NCBI RefSeq assembly: GCF_019042275.1
Contig: NZ_JAHQCW010000007.1
Coordinates: 62,001-126,000, forward strand
Length of the DNA: 64,000 bases
Direction of reading: 5' to 3'
From: Diplocloster agilis
GTDB taxonomy: Bacteria > Bacillota > Clostridia > Lachnospirales > Lachnospiraceae
In this document: piece after piece, positions 9,247 through 18,696 of the stretch
How the letters are laid out: the number at the start of each line of letters is the position of its first letter
How positions within the stretch are numbered: position 1 is the first letter of the stretch
Notes under the pieces: model-generated
What the model was told of the DNA's origin: nothing
The model's input: only the letters and a program-made list of their open reading frames with translations
The model's database searches: none
Translations under genes and position numbers: made by a program

Positions 9247-11268
9247 TTAAACCAGCTGATCCGTTTCCGAATCCTGCCCCATCGCTTCCGGGCTTTGCGC
9301 TTCGTTTACTCCGCCGTCCGAAGGCTGTGAGGATACGGTTCCCAGCTCAATTACGCGGGCCGGCTCCGCCTGGCGGTCCATGATCCGTTTTTCGGCGGTA
9401 TCCTTTTCATCGGGTTCCGGCAGGCCTTTGACTTCCCGGAAAATCTTCATAAATTCTTTTCCGGTAATCGTCTCTTTCTCGATCAGGAACGCGGCAATCT
9501 TATCCAGAACCTCCCGGTTCTCGGCCAGCAGCTTCCGGGCTTCCTCATAGGAATCCTTCAACATCTGCATTACTTCTTTGTCAATCTCCGCCGCGGTAGC
9601 ATCCCCGCAGTTGAGCACGGTCCGTCCGTCCAGATATTGGTTCTCGATGGATTCCAATCCCATCAGGCCGAATTTTTTGGACATTCCGTACTGGGTCACC
9701 ATAGCCCGGGCCACACGGGTGGCTTTCTCGATATCGTTGCTTGCTCCTGTGGTTACCGTGTCAAATACGATCTCCTCCGCTGCGCGGCCGGCCAGAAGGC
9801 CCACCAGCATCGCACGGAGCTCTTTCTCCGTATTCAGGAATTTCTCTTCCTCCGGCACCTGCATGACATATCCCAAAGCTCCCATCGTTCTGGGAACAAT
9901 GGTAATCTTCTGAACAGGTTCCGCGTCTTTTTGCAGCGCGCTGACCAGCGCGTGGCCAACCTCATGGTAGGATACGATCCGGCGCTCTTCCCGGCTCATG
10001 ATCCGGTCTTTCTTCTCTTTTCCGACAAGAACCAGTTCCACCGCCTCGAAGATATCCGACTGGGATACGACCTGTCTGCCGTGCTTGACCGCATTGATCG
10101 CCGCCTCGTTGATCATGTTGGCCAGATCCGAACCCACGGCCCCGGACGTGGCCAGCGCGATGGCTTCCAGATCTACGGAGTCATCCAGCAGCACGTCCTT
10201 GGAATGCACCTTCAAAATATCGATCCGGCCTTTCAGATCCGGCTTATCCACGATAATCCGCCGGTCAAACCGGCCGGGACGCAGCAGCGCCGGGTCCAGA
10301 ACTTCCGGTCTGTTGGTGGCCGCCAGTATAAGAAGACCTTTGGATGTGTCAAACCCATCCATCTCCGCCAGCAGCTGGTTCAACGTCTGCTCCCGCTCAT
10401 CGTTTCCGCCGCCGTACCGGCTGTCACGGCTCTTACCGATCGCATCGATCTCATCGATAAATATAATACAGGGCGCAGATTTTTTGGCTTCTTCAAACAG
10501 GTCACGGACCCTGGAAGCTCCTACGCCTACGAACATTTCCACAAAATCGGACCCCGACAGGGAGAAGAAGGGCACATGCGCCTCTCCGGCTACCGCCTTG
10601 GCTAACAGTGTCTTACCGGTTCCGGGAGGCCCAACCAGCAGCGCTCCTTTTGGAAGCTTCGCGCCGATCTTCGTATAACGGCCCGGATTGTGCAGGAAGT
10701 CCACAACCTCCTGTAAGGATTCCTTGGCCTCATCCTCTCCGGCCACATCCCGGAACGTGACGCCGGTCTCCTTCTGTACATAGACCTTGGCCTTGCTCTT
10801 GCCAACGCCCATCATGCCGCCGCCCTTGGACATCCGGCGCATGATGAAGCTCATACCGATCCACAGCAGAGCCAGCGGAATCGCGAAACTTAAGATCGTA
10901 TAGATGACGGAAGATACCACGTCCGGCGCTTCCGCCGAATATTCCACTCCTGCGTCTTCCAGTCTGTCCACTAATTTTTCATCCGGCATTCGGTTTGTCT
11001 GATAAGTAATTTCAAAGAGCGGGTTCGGCTGGTTTTTCGGGACAATCGTGATCAGATCCGACTGTACCGTCACCTTTGCAACCTGGCCCTCATCCAGCAT
11101 TGATAAAAACTGATTATAAGGGATTTCCTTCGCACTGCTGCCGCTAAATAAATTACTGAAAACGCTCATCAACAGAAGCGCTACCAATACACAAACTAAA
11201 ACCATTACCAGAGTCTGCTTATTCTTTGGTTCTTTCCCATTCTGGTTTTGATTGTTGTTATTCTCCAT
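9247..11268 (-). CDS. ftsH: ATP-dependent zinc metalloprotease FtsH
   Basis: Membrane-anchored AAA+ protease that degrades unneeded or misassembled membrane and cytosolic proteins. A 673-residue protein with two membrane spans (about residues 18-38 and 115-135), P-loop GPPGTGKT, Walker [12 protein letters not shown], the second region of homology with RPGRFDRR, and the zinc motif HEVGH. The start at 11268 follows a GAGGAGG site by 6 bp; an upstream GTG frame is discarded. The C-terminus is acidic and unstructured. A sigma-A promoter lies just upstream. Confidence 0.97.
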   Translation of the reverse strand: MENNNNQNQNGKEPKNKQTLVMVLVCVLVALLLMSVFSNLFSGSSAKEIPYNQFLSMLDEGQVAKVTVQSDLITIVPKNQPNPLFEITYQTNRMPDEKLVDRLEDAGVEYSAEAPDVVSSVIYTILSFAIPLALLWIGMSFIMRRMSKGGGMMGVGKSKAKVYVQKETGVTFRDVAGEDEAKESLQEVVDFLHNPGRYTKIGAKLPKGALLVGPPGTGKTLLAKAVAGEAHVPFFSLSGSDFVEMFVGVGASRVRDLFEEAKKSAPCIIFIDEIDAIGKSRDSRYGGGNDEREQTLNQLLAEMDGFDTSKGLLILAATNRPEVLDPALLRPGRFDRRIIVDKPDLKGRIDILKVHSKDVLLDDSVDLEAIALATSGAVGSDLANMINEAAINAVKHGRQVVSQSDIFEAVELVLVGKEKKDRIMSREERRIVSYHEVGHALVSALQKDAEPVQKITIVPRTMGALGYVMQVPEEEKFLNTEKELRAMLVGLLAGRAAEEIVFDTVTTGASNDIEKATRVARAMVTQYGMSKKFGLMGLESIENQYLDGRTVLNCGDATAAEIDKEVMQMLKDSYEEARKLLAENREVLDKIAAFLIEKETITGKEFMKIFREVKGLPEPDEKDTAEKRIMDRQAEPARVIELGTVSSQPSDGGVNEAQSPEAMGQDSETDQLV

Positions 11269-11297
11269 CTTTTTCCTCCTCGTAATGAACACCTCTT

Positions 11298-11326
11298 ATT
11301 ATATGGTTAGTTCCTTTATAAATCAA
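11298..11326 (-). promoter_or_regulatory. Sigma-A promoter for ftsH
   Basis: On the minus strand TTGATT (11321-11326), a 17-bp spacer, then TATAAT (11298-11303), about 30 bp before the ftsH start codon. Confidence 0.75.
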
Positions 11327-11416
11327 TAGATAGCTTGTGAAATTTCCGTGTGTTTTCTAAAGTTTTTATAAACTGTACCTTTCCAAAGCCCTGTTTGGCG
11401 CAAAACCGGAAATAGG

Positions 11417-11445
11417 TCGACATTCTTCTCCGATTAGGCTAAAAT
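11417..11445 (+). promoter_or_regulatory. Probable promoter for the nitroreductase-like gene
   Basis: TCGACA (11417-11422), 17 bp, TAAAAT (11440-11445). It lies 58 bp before the start codon and is divergent from the ftsH promoter. Confidence 0.5.
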
Positions 11446-11503
11446 AGAAAACAGAAAGAAAAGCGCATCCCTATTATTTTGCGCAGAGAAAAGGAGGTTT
11501 ATC

Positions 11504-12364
11504 ATGAATTATTATGATCTGATCGAAAGAAGAATGTCTATCCGGGAATTCCGCGAAAAAGCTGTCCCCGCCCATATCTTAGAAGAGATACAGACTCACT
11601 ATGTGGGCTGCTCCGGATTAATCCCGGATATCGGCACCTCTCTTAAGATTCTGGAAGGTGAAGCAATCAGCAGGTTGGAAGGTATTGCCGGCTATCAGAA
11701 GCTTCTGATTCCCGCGCCCTATTACCTGGTTCTTCTCTCCGAGCCCAAAGAGTACTATGTGGAAAATGCCGGTTACATAGGCGAGGAACTGGATCTGAAG
11801 ATTACAAGCTTAGGCCTGGACAGCTGCTGGGTAACCGTTCTGGATAAGGAAGCTGCCAAAGCTGCCCTGCAGATCCCTTCCGGCATGGAAATAGCCGCGC
11901 TGATTGGTTTCGGTTACGGGAAGCAGGAGAAAAAACTGCTCCGGCTGGATATCAAAACCCAATCCGATGTCAATGCCAATGTTCGGGAAGGACACGTCGC
12001 TCCTAAAATCAATGTCTCCGAACTTGTATACAAAGAAACCTGGGGATGCAAATTCCCCGTCGAAGAACTCATGAACAATGATTTTCTGATCCGCGCCCTC
12101 TATGCCACGAGTCTTGCTCCTTCCTTTTTGAATTTACAGCCTTACCGTCTGATCTTAAACGGGAACCAGATCACCCTCGCGGTCAATAAGGATGGCATGA
12201 CTAACGCAAACGATGAGAAGTTAAACATCGGGATTGCTCTGCTGCATTTTACGCAGGTATTTCTGCAGGGGATTTCCTGGAATTTCCATTGGGTGATGGG
12301 CAGCCCGGATCAGGAACTGAACCTGCCGGAGGACTGGTACGCGGCTGCGCACTGCCAGGTCTGA
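11504..12364 (+). CDS. Nitroreductase-fold flavoprotein
   Basis: A 286-residue protein opening with YDLIERRMSIREF, the start typical of nitroreductase-family flavoenzymes, and containing the LGLDSCWV segment and a second half with SLAPSFLNLQPYRL, which resembles an internally duplicated TM1586-type nitroreductase. It is expected to bind FMN and use NAD(P)H; the substrate is unknown. A GGAGG site lies 7 bp before the ATG. It stands alone between divergent ftsH and the inverted repeat before pyrG. Confidence 0.8.
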   Translation: MNYYDLIERRMSIREFREKAVPAHILEEIQTHYVGCSGLIPDIGTSLKILEGEAISRLEGIAGYQKLLIPAPYYLVLLSEPKEYYVENAGYIGEELDLKITSLGLDSCWVTVLDKEAAKAALQIPSGMEIAALIGFGYGKQEKKLLRLDIKTQSDVNANVREGHVAPKINVSELVYKETWGCKFPVEELMNNDFLIRALYATSLAPSFLNLQPYRLILNGNQITLAVNKDGMTNANDEKLNIGIALLHFTQVFLQGISWNFHWVMGSPDQELNLPEDWYAAAHCQV

Positions 12365-12393
12365 GGTACCGCTTATGCCGTTGGACTGGGGGC

Positions 12394-12682
12394 GGGCCTG
12401 AGGGGAACCGGGAATCGGGGAAACGGCCGGACCGGGGAACCGGTGCAGGCTGGGAAATGCATCGGCCAAACATAAGAATATCCAGCTCCGAAGGGGGCAG
12501 AACCTTTTATTCGCAGGTCCGGACCAAACTCGCCAAAATACGGCTCAAACAGTGGTCCGGACCTGCAAGGTTCTGCTCCCTTCTGCGCAGGATATTCTAA
12601 TGTTTGACCTCAAGCATTTCCCAGCCTGCACCGGTTCCCCGGTCCGGCCGCTTCCCCGATTCCCGGCTCCCCTCAGGCCCTG
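12394..12682. repeat. 289-bp imperfect inverted repeat
   Basis: Two arms of about 130 bp (12394-12526 and 12553-12682) face each other around a 26-bp loop. Shared blocks in order include GGGCCTGAGGGGA, CCGGGAATCGGGGAA, CGGCCGGACCGGGGAACCGG, TGCAGGCTGGGAAATGC, AGAATATCC, GCAGAACCTT and GCAGGTCCGGACCA. There is no protein frame. The arms differ at a few positions and by a small insertion. Nothing else was seen between the nitroreductase stop and the pyrG promoter. Confidence 0.85.
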
Positions 12683-12810
12683 CTTTGGTGATGGCGTAGG
12701 CGGGATGGACGGTGTTTGAGTAATTTGGATAGTTTTGGGAGGGGATGGAGCGGGGTTTTTATGGATATTTACTATTTTTTGTTTTTTTTCGGTTCTTGTG
12801 AAAAAAAATC

Positions 12811-12839
12811 TGGATTTTATGGAATCATAGTTGTATAAT
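12811..12839 (+). promoter_or_regulatory. Possible pyrG promoter
   Basis: TGGATT (12811-12816), 17 bp, TATAAT (12834-12839). The -35 is weak. It would give a leader of about 180 bases. No run of Gs sits at the predicted start site, so the GGGC reiterative control known for Bacillus pyrG is not visible. Confidence 0.4.
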
Positions 12840-13024
12840 GTAGCAGAATTCAATATGGCTGTGCGGTGGTCGGTGAACTGCTGCGCGGACGGCTCAAAGC
12901 GGAGTTGGTGTTATGTTACATGCCCTGACTGACGCTTTTTTTGTTTTATTTAGTTTTTACATTATTCAATTTCATTTTTATTACTTTACGGTTTGTTATA
13001 AGCATATGGAGGAGGATGCAGATT

Positions 13025-14641
13025 ATGCCGGTAAAATATGTATTTGTAACTGGAGGAGTGGTGTCGGGCCTGGGTAAAGGAATTACTGCGGCTTCGCTGG
13101 GCAGGCTGCTGAAGGCCCGGGGGTATAAGGTGACTATGCAGAAATTCGATCCTTATATTAATATTGATCCCGGAACGATGAATCCGATTCAGCATGGTGA
13201 GGTTTTTGTGACGGATGACGGGGCGGAGACGGATCTGGATCTGGGGCATTATGAACGGTTTATTGATGAGAGCCTGGATAAGAATTCGAATGTGACAACC
13301 GGAAAGATTTATTGGACGGTTCTTCATAAGGAGAGGCGCGGGGATTTTGGGGGAGGTACCGTGCAGGTGATTCCTCATATTACCAATGAGATTAAGAGCC
13401 GTTTTTACCGGAATGATTCGGACGCGGAGATGAGGATCGCGATTATCGAAGTCGGCGGCACGGTGGGGGATATTGAAGGGCAGCCGTTTCTGGAGGCGAT
13501 CCGGCAGTTCCAGCACGATGTGGGCCGGGAAAACGCGATTTTGATTCATGTGACATTGATTCCTTATTTAAAGGCTTCCGGGGAGCTGAAGACGAAACCT
13601 ACCCAGGCCAGCGTGAAGGAGCTGCAGGGGATGGGTATCCGGCCGGATATTATCGTCTGCCGCTCGGAGTATCCCCTGGATCAGAATATTAAGAATAAGA
13701 TCGCGCTTTTTTGTAATGTTCCAAGTGAGCATGTGCTCCAGAATCTGGATGTGGATTATCTGTATGAGGCTCCATTGGCTATGGAAAAGGAAAAGTTGGC
13801 TCAGGTTGTCTGCGAAAGCTTGCAGCTGCCGTGTCCGGAACCGGATCTGGAGGACTGGCGGAGTATGGTGCGGGCGCTTCGTAATCCCACGAAGATTGTT
13901 ACTGTGGCTTTGGTAGGTAAATATATTCAGCTGCATGACGCTTATATTAGTGTGGCGGAGGCTTTAAAGCACGGTGGAATTGCCAATTCCGCCACCGTGA
14001 ATATCAAGTGGGTGGATTCGGAGCTTTTGGATGATAGTAATCTGGATGAAATGCTGGGGGATGTACAGGGGATTTTGGTTCCCGGCGGCTTTGGGGACCG
14101 GGGGATTGAAGGGAAGATTTTAACAGTCCGTTATGCCCGCACTAAGGGGATTCCTTTTCTTGGACTATGCCTGGGTATGCAGCTGGCCATCGTGGAGTTT
14201 GCACGTAATGTGGTCGGTTATCCCGACGCCCACAGTATCGAGCTGAATCCGGAGACCGGGCATCCGGTTATCGCTCTGATGCCGGATCAAAACGGGGTGA
14301 CGGATATCGGCGGTACACTCCGTCTTGGTTCCTATCCCTGTGTCCTGGATGAAAATTCTATCGCTTATGAGTTATATAATGCCAAGACGATCTATGAACG
14401 CCACAGACACCGCTATGAAGTGAACAATGATTATCGCGGCGTGCTGCAGCAAAATGGTTTGAAGCTCTCCGGTCTTTCTCCCGACGGCCATATCGTGGAG
14501 ATGATCGAACTTCCCGGCCATCCCTGGTTCGTAGCGACGCAGGCCCACCCTGAACTAAAGTCCCGGCCTAACCGGCCTCATCCTCTGTTCCGCGGTTTTA
14601 TTCAGGCGGCGGTAAAATATGCTTCCGACGCCGATTTTTAG
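13025..14641 (+). CDS. pyrG: CTP synthase
   Basis: Converts UTP to CTP using glutamine and ATP. A 538-residue protein: N-terminal synthase domain beginning [17 protein letters not shown], with [16 protein letters not shown], and a C-terminal class I glutamine amidotransferase with nucleophile Cys in FLGLCLGMQ. The start at 13025 follows GGAGGAGG by 9 bp; the frame is open 28 codons further up but without a ribosome site. The 5' half favours G/T-ending codons while the 3' half and neighbouring genes favour C-ending ones. Confidence 0.97.
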   Translation: MPVKYVFVTGGVVSGLGKGITAASLGRLLKARGYKVTMQKFDPYINIDPGTMNPIQHGEVFVTDDGAETDLDLGHYERFIDESLDKNSNVTTGKIYWTVLHKERRGDFGGGTVQVIPHITNEIKSRFYRNDSDAEMRIAIIEVGGTVGDIEGQPFLEAIRQFQHDVGRENAILIHVTLIPYLKASGELKTKPTQASVKELQGMGIRPDIIVCRSEYPLDQNIKNKIALFCNVPSEHVLQNLDVDYLYEAPLAMEKEKLAQVVCESLQLPCPEPDLEDWRSMVRALRNPTKIVTVALVGKYIQLHDAYISVAEALKHGGIANSATVNIKWVDSELLDDSNLDEMLGDVQGILVPGGFGDRGIEGKILTVRYARTKGIPFLGLCLGMQLAIVEFARNVVGYPDAHSIELNPETGHPVIALMPDQNGVTDIGGTLRLGSYPCVLDENSIAYELYNAKTIYERHRHRYEVNNDYRGVLQQNGLKLSGLSPDGHIVEMIELPGHPWFVATQAHPELKSRPNRPHPLFRGFIQAAVKYASDADF

Positions 14642-14681
14642 AGCGCCGATTACTCACTCGTACCGGAATAGGAAAATATTG

Positions 14682-14960
14682 AGTCCATAGGCACACTTTC
14701 CTATGGACTCAAAAAAAGAGTTTCGCTTGCGAAACTCTCCGCCTGCGGCGGGCCGCGCAAGCGGCATCTTCCTTTCCGCCGCAGTGCGATACCCCCGGAG
14801 GGCTTTTTTAGTCCATAGGCGCACTTCCTATGGACTAAAAAGAGTTTCGCTTGCGAAACTCTCCGCCTGCGGCGGGCCGCGCAAGCGGCATCTTCCTTTC
14901 CACCGCAGTGCGATCCCCCGGAGGGCTTTTTAGTCCATAAGCGCACTTTCCTATGTACTA
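14682..14960. repeat. Tandem palindromic repeat, two full units and a partial
   Basis: Units begin at 14682 (128 bp), 14810 (122 bp) and 14932 (partial, about 28 bp). Each holds a palindrome of the form AGTCCATAGG-loop-CCTATGGACT, a second hairpin GAGTTTCG-CTTG-CGAAACTC, then GCCTGCGGCGGGCC and a CCCCCGGAGGGC block before a T-run. The array fills the gap between pyrG and murA. Related hairpin sequence is seen at 9.1 kb and 31.5 kb. Confidence 0.9.
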
Positions 14961-14996
14961 AAAAGCAGGTGCGGATTTCACCGCACCTGCTTTTAG
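14961..14996. terminator. Bidirectional terminator between pyrG and murA
   Basis: AAAAGCAGGTGCGG and CCGCACCTGCTTTT form a 14-bp perfect stem with A- and T-tails on both sides, directly after the repeat array and 3 bp before the murA stop codon. Confidence 0.9.
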
Positions 14997-14998
14997 TA

Positions 14999-16291
14999 TC
15001 AACCCACTTTTAATTTGAATTTCTGAATATCTTTTTCGGTGGATACCTTCTCGATCATGGCTCCCAGGTTCTGGAGTTTGTCTTCGAACGCCTCGTAGCC
15101 TCTTTCAATATAGAAGATATCGTCTACCGTCGTAATTCCTTCGGCAGCCAGGCCTGCGATGACCAATGCCGCTCCGGCTCTTAAGTCAGGGGCGGTCACG
15201 CCGGCTCCCGTATATCGTTCGGTCCCATCGATGATGGCCGTATTTCCTTCTACTTTAATGTTGGCTCCCATACGCGAAAGTTCATCCACGTATTTGAACC
15301 GGTTTTCAAATATGCTTTCCGTGACGATGCTGGTTCCCTCGGAAAGGGCCAGGGTTACGGTGATCTGCGGCTGCATATCGGTGGGAAATCCGGGGTACGG
15401 CAGGGTTTTCACATGGGTATGCTTTAACCCTTTGGAGGATACCACACGAACCGCGTCATCGAACTCTTCGACTTCACAGCCGATCTCCATTAATTTGGCG
15501 GTAATCGCCTCCAGATGCTTGGGTATTACGTTTTTAACCATCACATCGCCCTTGGTGGCGGCGGCGGCAAACATAAACGTACCGGCCTCTATCTGGTCGG
15601 GAATAATCGCGTAGCTGGTCTTGTGCAGTTTCTCCACGCCTTTGATCCGGATCACATCCGTCCCGGCGCCTTTGATGTTGGCCCCCATACTGTTCAGGAA
15701 GTTGGCCACGTCTACGACGTGGGGTTCCTTTGCCGCATTTTCGATCACGGTGTTTCCGGATGCCATCACAGCCGCCATCATGATGTTGATGGTGGCTCCC
15801 ACGGTTACCACGTCCAGATAGATATGGTTCCCGGTCAGGCTGCCCGCTTCTGCGATAATCATTCCATGCTTGATATCAATTCGCGCGCCTAACGCACGAA
15901 AGCCCTTCAGGTGCTGGTCCACCGGCCTGCTGCCGATATTACATCCACCAGGAAGAGCTACCTCTGCCCTCTTATACTTGCCTAACAGCGCGCCCAGCAA
16001 ATAATAAGAAGCCCGTATTTTTTTAATATAGTCATTTTCCACAACCACACTGCCGATCATGGAACCATTGATCGTTACGGAATGCCGGCTCACACGGTCC
16101 ACTTTCCCGCCGATCTCCTGAATTGCCTTTAATAATACATTTACATCTTTTACGTCCGGTAAATTATCTATCTCTACTGTCTCATCGGTCATAATAGCCG
16201 CAGCTAATATAGCCAAAGCGGCATTTTTTGCTCCGCCAATTTCCACTTCGCCTACCAAAGGGTTTCCGCCCTTGATGATATATTGTTCCAT
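14999..16291 (-). CDS. murA: UDP-N-acetylglucosamine 1-carboxyvinyltransferase
   Basis: First committed step of peptidoglycan synthesis, adding enolpyruvate to UDP-GlcNAc. A 430-residue protein with GGAKNAALAIL (Lys22, Asn23) and the catalytic loop LPGGCNIGSRPVD in which Cys117 is the residue attacked by fosfomycin. Full family length. An AGAGGTG site precedes the ATG. Firmicutes often have two murA paralogues; which one this is cannot be decided from the window. Confidence 0.96.
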   Translation of the reverse strand: MEQYIIKGGNPLVGEVEIGGAKNAALAILAAAIMTDETVEIDNLPDVKDVNVLLKAIQEIGGKVDRVSRHSVTINGSMIGSVVVENDYIKKIRASYYLLGALLGKYKRAEVALPGGCNIGSRPVDQHLKGFRALGARIDIKHGMIIAEAGSLTGNHIYLDVVTVGATINIMMAAVMASGNTVIENAAKEPHVVDVANFLNSMGANIKGAGTDVIRIKGVEKLHKTSYAIIPDQIEAGTFMFAAAATKGDVMVKNVIPKHLEAITAKLMEIGCEVEEFDDAVRVVSSKGLKHTHVKTLPYPGFPTDMQPQITVTLALSEGTSIVTESIFENRFKYVDELSRMGANIKVEGNTAIIDGTERYTGAGVTAPDLRAGAALVIAGLAAEGITTVDDIFYIERGYEAFEDKLQNLGAMIEKVSTEKDIQKFKLKVG

Positions 16292-16453
16292 GACGCACCT
16301 CTATACGATTTCATCAACTTTTTCATAATTTCTAATATAAAGTAAAGCCAAAATCCGGGCTGCCTCCCAACAAACCTGGATTTTTTCATTAAAACTATTA
16401 TAGCACAAACTCCTCATTTGTAAATCGAAAGTTTCGGATTCCAGATATTGGCC

Positions 16454-16480
16454 AAAAAAGGAACGCCCGTCAGGCGTTCC
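16454..16480 (-). terminator. Terminator after the M23 peptidase gene
   Basis: On the minus strand GGAACGCC-TGACG-GGCGTTCC followed by TTTTTT, 8 bp past the stop codon. Confidence 0.92.
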
Positions 16481-16487
16481 TTCGTCA

Positions 16488-18020
16488 TTAATTCAAATAT
16501 TTAAGCGGGTTCTGCGGTGAACCGCCGATCAGTATTTCAAAATGCACATGCGGCCCGGTACTGTTGCCGGTATTTCCGCTCAGCGCGATCTTATCATTTT
16601 GTTTCACGGACTGTCCCGGGCTCACCAGTATCTTGCTCAAATGGGCATATCTGGTAACTCTGCCGTCGGGATGCTGAATCAGGATACAGTTTCCATATCC
16701 GCCCATCCATCCGGTTCTTATTACGGTACCTCCGCAGGACGCTCTGACTGCGGTTCCGACCGGGCAGGCCCAGTCTACGCCTTCATGCATACGGCCCCAC
16801 CGTCTTCCGAACTGGGAGGACAGCCTTCCTCCGGACAACGGTTTGATGTAGGTCGGCGGAACAAGGGTTCCTCTCTCCACAATCTTCGCCACAGGCTCTT
16901 CCGTAACCGTTTCCGCTATGATATCCCGGCTGATCTCCTTGCCGTTCCTGGAAGTCACCAGAGCGGTCACCTGCCGGTGTCCGGTGCTCCCCTCCTGGAT
17001 CACCACTTCCTTGGTTGTGTACCAGGAGTCGTTATCGATATACTGAATCGGAGCTTCATAGTCCTCATCGTAAGTTGTTTCTTCCTTTGTCACCACGGAC
17101 AGCTCCGGCTCCGGAACCGTCAGGATCAGTTCATCTCCGGGCTGGATTACCGTGTCTTCCGACAATCCTTCGTTGACATCCAGCAGCTCGGCTACTCTCA
17201 TATCATTTCCGTTGGCTATGGTAGATATGGTATCTCCCGACTTTACTTCGTAGACCGTATTCTTCTCTTTATCCTTAGTGACCTGGTCGATGGCTTCCTG
17301 CACAGGAGTGATTTCTTCCGGCTCCACATAAGCCTCCACCACTTCCACATTTTCGTCAAAATCGATGTCCACCATACCGTCGTTCTCGCCGGTCACCTGC
17401 GGAATCGGCGCCTCCGCCTCGATACCCGCGGCGCCTTCGATGGATGAGGCTACCGTGTCCACCTCGTTTTCAGACTTGTCCACCCTGTTCAGGCTGGTGG
17501 TAAATACATTCAGCTCCCGGCCCTGGTCCGCCACCAGTTCCACCGTGAACTCGTTATTCACATCATATTTATTTTTCGCCGCATCCAGCAGCTGGACCAC
17601 TTCGTCCATACTGGCGACTGTGACCGTATACTCATTGATCTTAACCGTATAGGCTTTTCCCTTGGTTTCCTGCTCTGCGGTCTTAAGCTTTTCATAAATC
17701 GCGTTCACCAGGGGTTCCCCGCTCATAGTCGACCCCACCAGCGTCTCCTTGGCATTGGCCTCCATATCCACATCCATGAAAATCATATCCTCAGACTCGC
17801 GGGACAGCCTCTTTCTGGCTTCCAGCATCGCCTGCTTTGCCTCCTCGGGATCACAGACGGCGGCGACCACCTGTCCGTCCACGGAAACCTCATAATAATC
17901 CCCGGAACCGAATCTGCTGCCCACCAGGGGCATCGTCAACAACATGATTCCCGACGTAACGGCAACCGCTTTGACATACGTATACTTCATCACATGGCGA
18001 TAATTTTTATATTTCCTCAT
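16488..18020 (-). CDS. Cell-wall M23 peptidase with LysM and G5 domains
   Basis: A 510-residue exported or membrane-anchored protein. A membrane segment at about residues 14-34 is followed by a long extracellular stalk, a LysM domain at about 255-305 (YEVKSGDTISTIA and VIQPGDELIL), a G5-like region with TEEPVAK, and a C-terminal lysostaphin-type M23 metallopeptidase with zinc ligands in MHEGVDW and GPHVHFEI. It probably binds and cleaves or remodels peptidoglycan. A GGAGG site lies 4 bp before the ATG. It is cotranscribed after the shikimate-kinase-like gene (65 bp gap). Confidence 0.9.
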   Translation of the reverse strand: MRKYKNYRHVMKYTYVKAVAVTSGIMLLTMPLVGSRFGSGDYYEVSVDGQVVAAVCDPEEAKQAMLEARKRLSRESEDMIFMDVDMEANAKETLVGSTMSGEPLVNAIYEKLKTAEQETKGKAYTVKINEYTVTVASMDEVVQLLDAAKNKYDVNNEFTVELVADQGRELNVFTTSLNRVDKSENEVDTVASSIEGAAGIEAEAPIPQVTGENDGMVDIDFDENVEVVEAYVEPEEITPVQEAIDQVTKDKEKNTVYEVKSGDTISTIANGNDMRVAELLDVNEGLSEDTVIQPGDELILTVPEPELSVVTKEETTYDEDYEAPIQYIDNDSWYTTKEVVIQEGSTGHRQVTALVTSRNGKEISRDIIAETVTEEPVAKIVERGTLVPPTYIKPLSGGRLSSQFGRRWGRMHEGVDWACPVGTAVRASCGGTVIRTGWMGGYGNCILIQHPDGRVTRYAHLSKILVSPGQSVKQNDKIALSGNTGNSTGPHVHFEILIGGSPQNPLKYLN

Positions 18021-18085
18021 AACGCCTCCAAATAACTTTCCACGTCGTAATCATTTCGTAATATATTTGTAACAGATTCATTTTA

Positions 18086-18595
18086 TCAACAATTATCGGC
18101 CTTGTAAAGGGCTTTTTGTATATTTTCAATGGTTTCCTCGATACTCAGCTCCTCCTCATCGATCACAATATCCGCGTACTTCTCATAAAGAGGCGTCCGC
18201 TCCTCATATAAGTCCGCCAGGCTCTGCCCCTCCCGCAGAACCACGCCGCGTCCCTTTATATTATGAAGCCTCCGGTCCAGAGTCCGGTAAGACAGCCTCA
18301 GATACACAACCGTCCCGATCTTTCTCAAGTGCTCCATGGCTTCCTCCCCGTACACGACGCTTCCCCCTGTGGCGATCACGGATCTCTCGGCCTCGATCGA
18401 AGCATTTACCCGGTTTTCCACAGCGATAAAGCCGTCTACGCCGTCCTGCTCGATAATCTCAGCCAGCAGACGCTGTTCCTCCTTCTGTATCAGCAGATCG
18501 GAATCTATAAACTCATATCCCAGTATTTTCGCCAGCACAACCCCGGCAGTGCTTTTCCCCACTCCGGGCATACCGATTAATATCACATTGTTCAT
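18086..18595 (-). CDS. Shikimate kinase-like P-loop kinase
   Basis: A 169-residue protein of shikimate kinase length and fold: P-loop GMPGVGKS, the FIDSDLLI segment, and the ERTPLYEKYAD segment near the end. Two features of true AroK differ. The shikimate-binding Arg in the usual GFR..E motif is Ile here (GFIAVEN), and the GGG shikimate loop is GGS. It may be a divergent AroK or a kinase for another small molecule. No other aromatic pathway gene is nearby. Confidence 0.75.
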   Translation of the reverse strand: MNNVILIGMPGVGKSTAGVVLAKILGYEFIDSDLLIQKEEQRLLAEIIEQDGVDGFIAVENRVNASIEAERSVIATGGSVVYGEEAMEHLRKIGTVVYLRLSYRTLDRRLHNIKGRGVVLREGQSLADLYEERTPLYEKYADIVIDEEELSIEETIENIQKALYKADNC

Positions 18596-18661
18596 ATTAT
18601 GTCTAACCTCTCCTTCTTTTTGTCAGTGGAAATTGTAACACAAACTGCATCCGGAAGGCAA

Positions 18662-18690
18662 TTGTCATTTCTTCCCTGAACCTTTATAAT
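18662..18690 (+). promoter_or_regulatory. Strong promoter placing the start site at the dinB ATG
   Basis: TTGTCA (18662-18667), 17 bp, TATAAT (18685-18690). Only 6 bases separate the -10 from the ATG at 18697, so the transcript should begin at or next to the start codon. No Shine-Dalgarno sequence is present. Confidence 0.75.
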
Positions 18691-18696
18691 GTAGCT

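Noticed and set aside
12846-13024. Attenuator or GGGC reiteration control in the pyrG leader.
   Set aside because: No G-run at the predicted start and no convincing terminator/antiterminator pair was found.
14701-14946. Open frames on both strands within the tandem repeat.
   Set aside because: They arise from the repeated, GC-rich units and duplicate the same peptide; no ribosome site or family match.
18596-18696. LexA-type SOS box before dinB.
   Set aside because: No GAAC/GTTC inverted motif of the Gram-positive type could be found.
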